Shown piece by piece: positions 54,700 to 64,000 of a DNA stretch of 64,000 nucleotides. Source of the stretch: Actinostola sp. cb2023 (lineage: Eukaryota; Cnidaria; Anthozoa; Actiniaria; Actinostolidae); NCBI GenBank assembly GCA_033675265.1, contig JAUJYZ010000126.1:1-64000 (forward strand). Direction: 5' to 3'. Below the pieces are notes generated by a model, which made no database searches, was not told the DNA's origin, and saw only the letters and a list, made by a program, of their open reading frames with translations. Position 1 is the stretch's first letter; every line of letters starts with the position of its first letter. The position numbers and the translations under genes were made by a program.

Positions 54700-56260
54700 T
54701 TATTAAATCGCCCATCATTCAGCAACGTGTCAATGATACGAGGTATACGCTGTGTTCTATACCAGATACGTGAAGATCAAATTACAAGAACATCGCCCAT
54801 CATTCAGCAACGTGTCAATGATACGAGGTATACGCTGTGTTCTATACCAGATACATGAAGATCAAATTACAAGAACATCGCCCGTCATTCAGCAACGTGT
54901 CAGTGATACGAGGTATACGCTGTGTTCTATACCAGATACGTGAATATCAAATTACAAGAACATCGCCCATCATTCAGCAACGTGTCAATGATACGAGGTA
55001 TACGCTACGTTCTATATACCGGCCATGCAGATACGTTAAGATCAAATTACAAGAACATCGCCCATCATTCAGCAACGTGTCAGTGATACGAGGTATACGC
55101 TACGTTCTATATACCGGCCATGCAGATACGTTAAGATCAAATTACAAGAACATCGCCCATCATTCAGCAACGTGTCAATGATACGAGGTATACGCTGTGT
55201 TCTATACGAAATACGAGAAGATCAAATTACAAGAACATCGTCCATCAATCAGCAACGTGTCAATGATACGAGGTATACACTGTGTTCTATACCAGATACG
55301 TGAAGATCAAATTACAAGAACATCGCCCATCATTCAGCAACGTGTCAATGATACGAGGTATACGCTGTGTTCTATACCAGATACGTGAAGATCAAATTAC
55401 AAGAACATCGCCCATCATTCAGCAACGTGTCAATGATACGAGGTATACGCTACGTTCTATATACCGGCCATGCAGATACGTTAAGATCAAATTACAAGAA
55501 CATCGCCCATCATTCAGCAACGTGTCAGTAATACGAGGTATACGCTGTGTTCTATACCAGATACGTGAATATCAAATTAAGAACATCGCCCATCATTCAG
55601 CAACGTGTCAATGATACGAGGTATACGCTGTGTTCTATACCAGATACGTGAAGATCAAATTACAAGAACATCGCCCATCATTCAGCAACGTGTCAATGAT
55701 ACGAGGTATACGCTGTGTTCTATACCAGATACGTGAAGATCAAATTACAAGAACATCGCCCGTCATTCAGCAACGTGTCAGTGATACGAGGTATACGCTG
55801 TGTTCTATACCAGATACGTGAATATCAAATTACAAGAACATCGCCCATCATTCAGCAACGTGTCAATGATACGAGGTATACGCTACGTTCTATATACCGG
55901 CCATGCAGATACGTTAAGATCAAATTACAAGAACATCGTCCATCAATCAGCAACGTGTCAATGATACGAGGTATACACTGTGTTCTATACCAGATACGTG
56001 AAGATCAAATTACAAGAACATCGCCCATCATTCAGCAACGTGTCAATGATACGAGGTATACGCTGTGTTCTATACCAGATACGTGAAGATCAAATTACAA
56101 GAACATCGCCCATCATTCAGCACCGTGTCAATGATACGAGGTATACACTGTGTTCTATACCAGATACGTGAAGATCAAATTACAAGAACATCGCCCATCA
56201 TTCAGCAACGTGTCAATGATACGAGGTCTAAACTGTGTTCTATACAAGATACCGCATAGT
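54700..56260 (+). repeat. 85-bp minisatellite (about 18 units)
   Basis: The unit is ACATCGCCCATCATTCAGCA, ACGTGTCAATGATACGAGGT, ATACGCTGTGTTCTATACCA and GATACGTGAAGATCAAATTA, then CAAGA. Some units carry a longer ACGTTCTATATACCGGCCAT form. Blocks of several units are duplicated: 54870-55045 recurs at 55750-55920. Confidence 0.95.
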
Positions 56261-57300
56261 TCCGAAAATAGCGACCCCCCGAAAGTAACAGTAAAAATAT
56301 ACACGGTTTGAGTTGTTTAGACACCGCTGTACTTCTTGATAAAAGACGCGTTTGCTCAGGCTTAGCCTCAATCCAGAAAATATCCCGTACAATTAAACAT
56401 GATATCTAGTGGTGAAAATGATACCACAAAATACGTACTGATAACTGTATTTCTATAACTATAATTCAGTTATTTTTTGCTGTTAAATACGTACTGCCCC
56501 CCTTGAATGTTGGGTTATGTACGGCCCTGGAAGATACAGCAAAATGGTATGTCCTTATGCAAAGTTGCAGACGCCGATATAACCCTCTCGAGCTCCGAAA
56601 TGAGTGTTATGAGACAAATAATCTAGCTAGTGCCACTTTGACAATAAGGTTTTACAACAATATCGGTATTTCATTTCTAGAACATATGGTTACATAAGAT
56701 AGATACATTCTATATTCTTGAACTTTGGAACTTCTTCCAATTTAGAATTGTGATCACCTTATTATGTTATCCAATTACACAAACAGTAACTAGCGATTAG
56801 TACACTTTGATAGACAGGAGTTGATGAACTCACTATTAAGAACTGCTATCTGATTGGTCAAAACATTCGTATCCAGTCTTCCAATGTATTTGCGGCACAG
56901 ACCGATCCATGTCAGAACTGTCAGAACGACATTCAAAGTTATTTGAAACTTTTCTATCAATTCTGACTGAGCAATTTTATATCTACAACAGGAGAGCTGA
57001 GTTTGTGTCGAGGAATTTACCAATCATACTGTTGCTATGGTGAAGAATGGGAAATGGATTGCGGATGGGGAGGCGCATGCTCTGATTGGTCAATAATTGC
57101 ATAATATGTCAATAATTGAAATCAAAACAATAACAAACGCCCGCAAAGCATGTCGGTCGACAGAGAGTCTTTAATATAGGTCAAGTTTTAAGGTATTTCA
57201 TACAGAAGTGTCGTGTATTCAAACAATCACGATCCTAGCCTCCGTGACCTGACTAAATAGCACGCGCAACATAAAACACAGGAAGCCCAATATTAGTGTT
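56261..57300. other. Spacer, nothing recognised
   Basis: No domains or repeat pairs. CACAGGAAGCCC at 57277 is a reverse copy of the GGGCTTCCTGTG box, close to the end of the finger exon. Confidence 0.45.
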
Positions 57301-57305
57301 ACTGG

Positions 57306-58160
57306 CTACTCGCAGTACTCGCCTAATGGCTCGCAGCAACTATGCCTTGTGAAGGATTGTTTGTGCCGAAATATCTTGTAACAAGAAAGACATTTGTATG
57401 GCTTCTCTCCAGTGTGAATTCTGAGATGAATGGTAAGATTGCCTTTACGGAAAAACTTTTTATCACAGTAAGAACACTGAAATAGCTTCTTTCCAGTATG
57501 AATTCTGAGATGCATTGTAAGATTGCTTTTCTGGCCAAACTTTTTATCACAGTAAGAACATTCAAATGGCTTCTCTCCAGTATGACTTTGTAAATGCCTT
57601 GTAAGGGACATTTTGTAACGAAATGTCTTGTCACAAAAAATACATTTGTATGGCCTCACACCAGTATGAATTCTGAGATGAGTTGTGAGAATGTGTTTCC
57701 GGCCATACTTTTTACCACAGTAAGAACATTCAAATGGCTTCTTTCCGGTGTGTTTGCCATTTCCATGAAGGTGACTTTCCACACTCTCTTGAGAATGTGA
57801 ATTAACATCATCGGTGGTTGAATCTGTTGCTTGAGTGCTGTTTTCAACTGATTCCTTTTCAGAGGGTAAATATAATTCCTCTAAAATACTCAACATTAAT
57901 GAATGTTCATCCATGTGGACAGCAGAAGCATTTTTCAACGAATTCCTATCAACTGCATTAACTGAATTATGACCACTATCACCTACAACTGTTGGATGTG
58001 GTTGACTTGCATCATCCATGTTGTTGTCAGTTAAACCTGTATCGATGTACATAGAAGTACATCCATTACTACAGCCATAATCATCTGTCTGTGTTGCAAT
58101 ACTACAGAGTTCCTTGTATATTATTGGTTGACCAAATATGATGTTGTCTTCTACTGAACC
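57306..58160 (-). CDS. C2H2 zinc-finger exon, intact paralogue
   Basis: On the minus strand an acceptor (GTACTTCATTTCAG) precedes the exon at 58160. The frame gives about 284 residues. The first part (GSVEDNIIFGQPIIYKELCS) is followed by an acidic region with LEELYLPSEKESVENS. Then come four canonical C2H2 fingers (linkers [32 protein letters not shown]) and a fifth that ends HSCC instead of H-x3-H. It is collinear with the exon at 45929 but has four finger units fewer and an in-frame 9-residue insertion (KELCSIATQ). In-frame differences suggest the sequence was under coding constraint. Probable role: sequence-specific DNA binding in the nucleus. The 5' exon is not found up to 64000. Confidence 0.88.
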   Translation of the reverse strand, partial: GSVEDNIIFGQPIIYKELCSIATQTDDYGCSNGCTSMYIDTGLTDNNMDDASQPHPTVVGDSGHNSVNAVDRNSLKNASAVHMDEHSLMLSILEELYLPSEKESVENSTQATDSTTDDVNSHSQESVESHLHGNGKHTGKKPFECSYCGKKYGRKHILTTHLRIHTGVRPYKCIFCDKTFRYKMSLTRHLQSHTGEKPFECSYCDKKFGQKSNLTMHLRIHTGKKLFQCSYCDKKFFRKGNLTIHLRIHTGEKPYKCLSCYKIFRHKQSFTRHSCCEPLGEYCE

Positions 58161-58320
58161 CTGAAATGAAGTACAAGAACAATATATCAATGTATATCAA
58201 TATAAAAAAACAGACTCACTTTACATACTCTTTGTAATATACAGGGTTTTTGTTAAGTTTTACTGATTAGAAAAACAGACACAAATTTAACAGCCTCGAT
58301 TGTGAGTGAAAAGTCGTTAG
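58161..58320 (-). other. Duplicated intron flank of the finger exon
   Basis: Minus-strand TTGATATACATTGATATA and GTGTCTGTTTTTCTAA match the intron before 45929. Confidence 0.6.
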
Positions 58321-59560
58321 TACTGACTATCTCGTTAGTGAGTGTAGTCATGTAAAAAAAAAAATTGTTTATCGTGTCAATCAATGTAGCATTACTTACT
58401 GCTAATTGGGGACACGAGTCTCACACTCACTTCTTACTACATTCTATACTAGTCATTTCTGGTAGAAAGTGAAGTGTGCGAGTTGTGCACTGCCGTACAT
58501 GTAGCTTTCAATGCATACATGTGGCTCTGTTTCTTGTCAGCGAGGCGCATTTAGTTGTAAAATAAAATAATAAAATGCAGTATAATAATAATAATAACTT
58601 TATCACTGTGTCATGTGTTCTAGCTTACAAGAAACTAATTCGAGACACCTATCATATCAAACTTATGTCCTGCATCATTGAACATTTGCTCCTGTTGGGA
58701 TCCAGTATCACGCGGACAACGTTTTTTGTCAATGCTTTGTTTACTAATGCACGTGAGGCCCGATTGATCCAGCAATTTGTTCACTATGACCGCTAAATAA
58801 AGCAGATTCGTACGTGACTGGTTTATCATTTCTGAATTCATATTTTTCCTTTGACAATGTGTAAATCAGGTAGCTAAAATATAAGAGAGGATGGAAAAGC
58901 TGCATATGTTTCCTCAACGGGAAAATATATCACAAATTCGAACTTACTTATTGATCTCGTGCGTGTAAATATTGGAAATTGCCTTCAAAAAACGTCCTTG
59001 CCGAGCCATAATTTATTTGCGAATTCGCAGGCCTATGTAGCTTCTACATACAGACCGAGATATACAGAGCACCAATATGATGTTCACAATTACCAAACAA
59101 AGAGTTTTAGATTTCATTTTGCCACCGCTTAATTAAGTTTAATATACATGTATTTTATATCAAAATGCGCGTACAATTACAGAGCATTAGAATCCGGCGG
59201 TAGGTTTTTGATTGACACAATTCCCAAAGAATTCAGAGGGATTTTGTGTGCAGCGTATGTCACGCTCTCCTATATCTCTTCAGAGATTTCAGTTCGATTG
59301 ACTTTGAAGAAACGGAAAATGCCACCTTCAAACCTCTTTATTTGTGCTTGAATTGCCAGCTTATTCATTCCTTACATATTCGTCTTTGATATTCCGTTGG
59401 TAGGTTTTTGATTTGTATTTTAACAATGCAGTAAAAAGCAAAAATGTATCAAAATCATGCTGTTTTTCGCCTAAACAAGACTCGCCTCATCTGCATATGT
59501 GAAACAATGACCTTTTGTATAACATAAGTTTGATATGTATACCCACTAAAATCCCCTCCC
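58321..59560. other. AT-rich spacer with a possible LINE tail
   Basis: At 58578-58605 (TAATAATAATAACTTTAT) a tail like that of the 37.6-kb LINE occurs on the minus strand, but no reverse transcriptase residues are seen next to it. Otherwise nothing recognised. Confidence 0.35.
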
Positions 59561-59562
59561 CC

Positions 59563-59692
59563 TCCCATATCTCTACTGATTCTCATTCCCACCCTTGTCC
59601 CATTGTTCCCATCCCACATCTCCATTGATTCCCATTCCCGTCCCGGTCACATTGTTTCATTCCATGTCTCTATTAATTCTCATTCCCACCCG
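59563..59692 (+). repeat. ~45-50 bp minisatellite, about 3 units
   Basis: CATATCTCTACTGATTCTCA, TTCCCACCCTTGTCCCATTG and later variants (ACATCTCCATTGATTCCCA; ATGTCTCTATTAATTCTCA) form three units. Confidence 0.8.
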
Positions 59693-59778
59693 AGTTTCTA
59701 TATCATTAAAATGGTGTATTGTGTTGCTTAATACAAATGCTAACACGTCTATAATAATCTGGTCATTGACATGTACCA

Positions 59779-59839
59779 GCACTAAAAGCATGCAATACTT
59801 TGCACTATTTATGTTGCACGCTTGTAATAGTTTGTACTC
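59779..59839. mobile_element. GAGTAC MITE family, truncated copy 4
   Basis: GCACTAAAAGCATGCAATAC, TTTGCACTATTTATGTTGCA and TTTGTACTC match one end and subterminal boxes of the family; the other end is missing. Confidence 0.65.
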
Positions 59840-60017
59840 TACTGATATGCAGTAATTAATACAAATATGGATTCAATGCAATAGAGAATTGTGTTTGGTG
59901 TATATTATATACAATGTTACTGGCCAGATATCAGGAAAGATGTCGAAGCCTCATAGCACACTTGTAGAAGATAAAAGTACACCAGGATGGAACGTATAAT
60001 TTGATTCAGTAGTTGCC

Positions 60018-60357
60018 TCAATGCCAAAGGCATGGGCCGGATTGGTTTGACGAAGACCAACGAGCTCGATCAGGTAGATAGGTCAGCGTCTCTGTATCTG
60101 GGATACTGTGTCTTTCAAAGCATTCAAGTACATGCTGTCTCCTTCGGTCAACTCTGATCAACTGTAGAACAGATAGAAGTACTGGACGCGACTGAGCACA
60201 CATCTTCCCCTTGAAATGTCACTAAATTGTTCGTGACCTTGATGAATGCTTCCAGCAATGAATAAAGTTGCATCATGGATTTGTAGAAAACGAACACTTT
60301 CCTGGCTTGAATCAGCGAAAAATAAACGATACTCCAGCCAGTATATCGATTGAACAT
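60018..60357 (-). other. Possible coding remnant, two overlapping frames
   Basis: On the minus strand a frame with LIQARKVFVFYKSMMQLYSL and AFIKVTNNLVTFQG overlaps a second one (MCAQSRPVLLSVLQLIRVDR). The residue mix is protein-like, but no family is recognised. A frameshifted relic or chance are both possible. Confidence 0.2.
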
Positions 60358-60442
60358 GTTGTGTGTGCGCTGATCAAAAGTACCGTGGGCTCACAAAAAT
60401 CATCTCCACAAACCCACAAACTCTGTGAAATCTTGTCGAGAC

Positions 60443-61872
60443 AAGGGAGCACGGCGGAAACTGGGCTGCCTGTGGTGAGGACGCGTTTTGCATTTGATCA
60501 TGCGCGCGCGGGCTCATCAGTAAATTGGGATTCCTGTGGTTCACGCTGACGTTTTGCGGTTATTCACAATATGATAGCGCGGCTCATAAACAAAGAAAAC
60601 GTATAGTATCGTCAGTAATAAAATGACGGGGAGTGAAACTAAGATCATGTGATCGATTCTCAGCCATTCAGAGAAGAGAATCATGGAAATCCTTTGTAAC
60701 ATGCTCGTAACGTTACTTTTGGTCAGCAGTTAATCGATGACAGCTATCAAAGCATTACTCTCCCTCCCCTCCCTTGAGAGTCTTTTCAGCAAAACATTTA
60801 ACATTTCTGAAATAAATTTTCCGTACGCGACATCAGTTTCCCTTTTGATTTTGCGTTTGTTTTGAATCATGAAATGTACTTTCATCAGTTACAGCCAAGG
60901 GTACAGCATTGTCATTTGAGAAAGAAAGGAGTAGGAAAAGCATTTTTATTAATGCAAATCTAGCCTGCGTTACATCCGAATTGGCAAATCATAAACGAGA
61001 AAACTGGAGAAAAAGGTCGAAAGTGTTTCCTAACAGCATCAACTGGACTTGCATGCGGCGACCCACATCGAAGGACGGTGTCACACTTTACAAAACAAAA
61101 AGAAAAAAACAGTGCAATTAAATACATGAAGGATACTTGAGCTTCACTACGAGGCGTCCAAAGATATTCACTTTCGCTGGACTGAGACCTAGTTTATTAC
61201 AATGAAAAGCGTACACATACGTACGTTTCGTCTACAGACGTGATGTTTTCGCAGGAAAATGCAAACAAGGATCGTATTAAGTCTGTAAAACAGCAAGACA
61301 AGTCCTTTATGCTTTAGTACTCTTCCCGGTACTTTTGTGGGCAAGCACAATCGATCAACAACAACTCAGTATTTTTCTGAGTCTTTTTACACTTGATGAA
61401 ACAACAAACTCATTTCGTAAGCCGGTAAGTCATTTTTTCGCCTCTACGCTAAACTGAACATACAAACAAATGATAAAAGTCAAGAAAAAAATATGCAGAA
61501 AATTGTATTTACAGACCTTGGTACACATTTCGTCGTCGCATCGTCGGCCTCCATGTTTTTCTCCCTACGAAACTGTTCGTAAAACCGTCGGCCTCCATGT
61601 TTTTCTCTGTACGAAACTCGGGCTGTTCCTAGCAACGGCGATGTTCCTAGCATTCTGACGCGGATTGTCGAAAGGGTCTTACAAGTTTCACTCCCCGTCA
61701 CTTTATTTAGGCAGCCATATTTATTCAGTATTGATGAGCCCGCGCGATCTTATTGTGGAAAACCGCAAAAACGTCAGCATTAGCCACAGGGATCCCATAC
61801 TGATGAGCCTGCGCGCAAAAACCTCTAAGCGCGTCATCACCACAGGCAGCCCAGTTTCTGCCGTGCTCCCTT
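60443..61872. mobile_element. 1.4-kb element with ~155-bp inverted ends
   Basis: CAAGGGAGCACGGCGGAAAC at the left is mirrored by GTTTCTGCCGTGCTCCCTTG at the right. Each arm carries two boxes of the GGGNTNCCTGTGG type (60463, 60527 and, inverted, 61784, 61840) and a GCGCGCGGGCTCATCA stretch. The interior has a 70-codon lysine-rich frame (60909-61121) without a recognised domain. Confidence 0.75.
61540..61622 (+). repeat. ~46-bp direct duplication
   Basis: CGTCGGCCTCCATGTTTTTC is present at 61541 and 61587, each followed by TACGAAACT. Confidence 0.85.
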
Positions 61873-61883
61873 GGTCGGAGTCG

Positions 61884-62743
61884 GGGTTGTAATACGTATT
61901 CCATATATGGTACGAGCGTATAGCGGCCCCTAACAAGCGAATAGAAGCACTTAAAGTGCCTATGAAACGAAAAAACAGACCCCGTTTTTATTTGCTACTA
62001 CGAAAGTTTACTATTTGCTTGTTTACATGGCGTTAATAAAAAGTGAATTGAGCTACGGGAACATTTTTTATTTCGCGCACGAAGTTGGCCATTTTGGGTT
62101 TCAAAATGCGACAATTCCCGCTCGATCAAACTATAGAAATGTGACGTCATAAGTTGTGCAAACAAAGGCATACACAACTTATGACATCACCGAGCCATTG
62201 TCAAGGGCCCAGTCTCTTGTCACACATTTTGGTTGAAAATGATAATTTTCGAACCGCAAAAAGAAAATGTTCGCACGCTCAAAGTTGATGTTTAAATACA
62301 GCAAATGTTCAGAGAAAGACCAAACAACAATAATGTACAATAAAACAAGGATCTACATTTTCGCTTCATAGGCACTTTAACAAGCGAATGGCGGACCCTT
62401 TTTTTATTTCGTAGGATTGGACTTAGAATTTTTTTTCATCCGATTATTAAAAACTTCTTAATCTTTTAAAACTTTATATCAAATCTGAAACTCGAATCAT
62501 CAAATTAATCACTTCATAGTCTGCCCCATCCCTAAACCCAACCCTCCGCTTTAACGCACTTGACCACGAGGGATTACGCTGACAAACTCTGCATTTTTTC
62601 TAGCTTTTGAAAATATTTTGCATTGCAAATACCTATTAACCAAATTGGGGCCGCTATTCGCTTGTTAGGGGCCGCTATACGCTTGTTAGGGGCCACTATT
62701 CGCTTGCACGCTTTTACCATATATGGAATACGTATTACAACCC
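61884..62743. mobile_element. 860-bp element with nested TTAA MITE
   Basis: GGGTTGTAATACGTATTCCA and TATATGGTA at the left are mirrored at the right. A 22-bp unit, AGCGGCCCCTAACAAGCGAA, is present once in the left arm and about three times in the right arm. Confidence 0.8.
61955..62376. mobile_element. 422-bp MITE with TTAA duplication
   Basis: Ends AGTGCCTATGAAACGAAAA and the reverse complement TTTTCGCTTCATAGGCACT, flanked by TTAA at 61951-61954 and 62377-62380. It is inserted into the left arm of the 860-bp element. It has no coding content. Confidence 0.88.
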
Positions 62744-62799
62744 ATCTGCTTGGTCGAGACTCTCGTTTCATCCACATAAGTGCCCAGATCCCACACGAC

Positions 62800-62880
62800 C
62801 ACACATGACACAGGAACTCCGTCAAGATTAGTTTCGCTGCTCGCCTGACGGCTCGCAGCAATAAGCTCTTTCACGTTTTT
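62800..62880 (-). repeat. Fragment ending in a GAGTTCCTGTGT box
   Basis: On the minus strand GCTTATTGCTGCGAGCCGTC resembles the stop region of the finger exon at 57320 (GTTGCTGCGAGCCATTAGG), followed by GACGGAGTTCCTGTGT. It could be a relic of a finger-gene 3' end or of an element. The stretch to 63310 shows nothing else. Confidence 0.3.
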
Positions 62881-63310
62881 TATTTCACAGAGCCAGCACG
62901 CAATTGAAACAGATTTTCTTTCAAACTTTTTCCTTGTTTTTTGGATGTTTTTTTTACTTTGTTATTGTAAAAAAACAAATTTCAGATGTTTTTTTTCGTT
63001 GTCTGTACTCTTATTGACACACACTTGACATCATAAAATGTCCAAAACTTGGCAATCACTCGCCACGCTCCTGATTCCACTTGACTACTCTTGAGTTTTG
63101 TTTCAAGCGCATGCTTGCTCTGTACGCGAGCGATTCGTCATACTGTGTGTCTGTACTTTTATTGACAACAGCTGAGAGCCAATCAGATTGCGAGATTATG
63201 CTCTGTTAATGTAAAATACGCAGTTGATTCGTAAGGTAAACTAAATATTTTATATAGTTGAAGTCTGAATTACTGTAACACAGTTATATTGCTGGATAGC
63301 AGAAATTGTA

Positions 63311-63632
63311 AGTTATCTAACTGTGTAAAATATTGTAAGTGAGAAATAGGAATAATGATATCTGACTGAGTACAGTGTGTTTGGGTGTGGTAGATAAGTG
63401 TGTGTCAACAATGCTAAAGTTATCTAACTCTGTAAAAATATTGTAAGTGGGAAATAGGAATAATGATATCTGATTGAGTACAGTGTGTTTGGGTGTGGTA
63501 GATAAGTGTGTGTCAACAATGCTAAAGTTATCTAACTGTGTAAAATATTGTAAGTGGGAAATAGGAATAATGATATCTGACTGAGTACAGTGTGTTTGGG
63601 TGTGGTAGATAAATGTGTATCAACAATGCTAA
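63311..63632 (+). repeat. 107-bp tandem repeat, three units
   Basis: AGTTATCTAACTGTGTAAAA, GGAATAATGATATCTGACTG and AGTACAGTGTGTTTGGGTGT recur at 63311, 63418 and 63526 with single-base changes. Confidence 0.95.
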
Positions 63633-64000
63633 AAGAGGTGGAGACTGAATGGTAAAAGAAAATAAGAAACTGATCTAAAATATAATCTGGTTCTAATGGA
63701 ACTGAAGTCTTAATAGGATTGACTTAGCTTATCAATAAATGAGAGGAATGTAGTTGTTTTATATATATTTTTATATTTTATTAAATATAATTTGTAAATT
63801 ATATATTAAATGTGATTGTTATTATTATTATGGCAAATCCACAAGTACATTTTGTACATCAAATAAAGATGAGTGTTTACTGTACTAACAAACTCACTAT
63901 ATAACGACGGGAAACTCAATTGTCAGCATTCAGCATTTTGCCTCTACTGAGTGAGGAATGCTTATAATGTATCTTATTACTCGGACCCTTCCGAAGGTAG
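63633..64000. other. AT-rich window end, nothing recognised
   Basis: No frames or repeats that I can support. Confidence 0.5.

Noticed and set aside
58575..58796. 73-codon frame after the ATAAT tract
   Set aside because: No similarity to known families and no splice support; probably chance next to a LINE-like tail.

Overview
This is a eukaryotic, almost certainly metazoan, nuclear window. It is AT-rich, gene-poor and saturated with repeats. The evidence for an animal is a WD40 plus SOCS-box protein, C2H2 zinc-finger exons with TGEKPF-type linkers and GT-AG splice signals, the C-terminal tail of a LINE reverse transcriptase, and many short inverted-repeat elements with TA, TTAA or 8-13 bp target duplications. 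The repeat style (ACATGTACATGTA runs, AACCTCGTCCCCAGGGCCC element ends, very many minisatellites) recalls sponges and cnidarians; that placement is inference. There is one ambiguous base (28451) and no sign of prokaryotic genes, tRNA or rRNA.

Layout. 1-5055: a degenerate 31-bp repeat, then a 4.6-kb array of a 25-bp unit. 5056-11480: AT-rich DNA, then 1.45-kb tandem units ending in an 80-bp minisatellite. 11490-15984: a 4.5-kb element with arms over 900 bp long and TTAA flanks, holding further small elements. 16500-18920: small elements, a 70-bp minisatellite and a tandem duplication of an exon-like piece. 19398-21937: an 18/19-bp G-rich satellite, directly followed by the best gene of the window, an intronless WD40-SOCS protein (22096-23457). 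23458-39400: a transposon graveyard with several nested insertions whose target duplications can still be read, and a truncated LINE. 39449-47061: two frame-compatible exons, one with a WW-like motif and one with a C2H2 finger array carrying a 2-nt frameshift; the 6.1-kb gap between them holds minisatellites and a stack of insertions. 48293-56260: 88-, 90- and 85-bp minisatellites. 57306-58160: an inverted, intact paralogue of the finger exon. 58161-64000: nested inverted-repeat elements and a 107-bp tandem repeat.

Genes in context. The WD40-SOCS protein should be a substrate receptor of an Elongin B/C-Cullin ubiquitin ligase, possibly lipid-anchored by its N-terminus. The two finger exons belong to one recently duplicated zinc-finger family. 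Most long open frames elsewhere are by-products of tandem repeats. A recurring motif, GGGNTTCCTGTGG, often inside a small hairpin, appears at about 15 dispersed places and in every unit of the 57-bp minisatellite; it is the most unusual unexplained signal here. All coordinates of repeats were read by eye; edges may be off by some tens of bases unless a target duplication is given.
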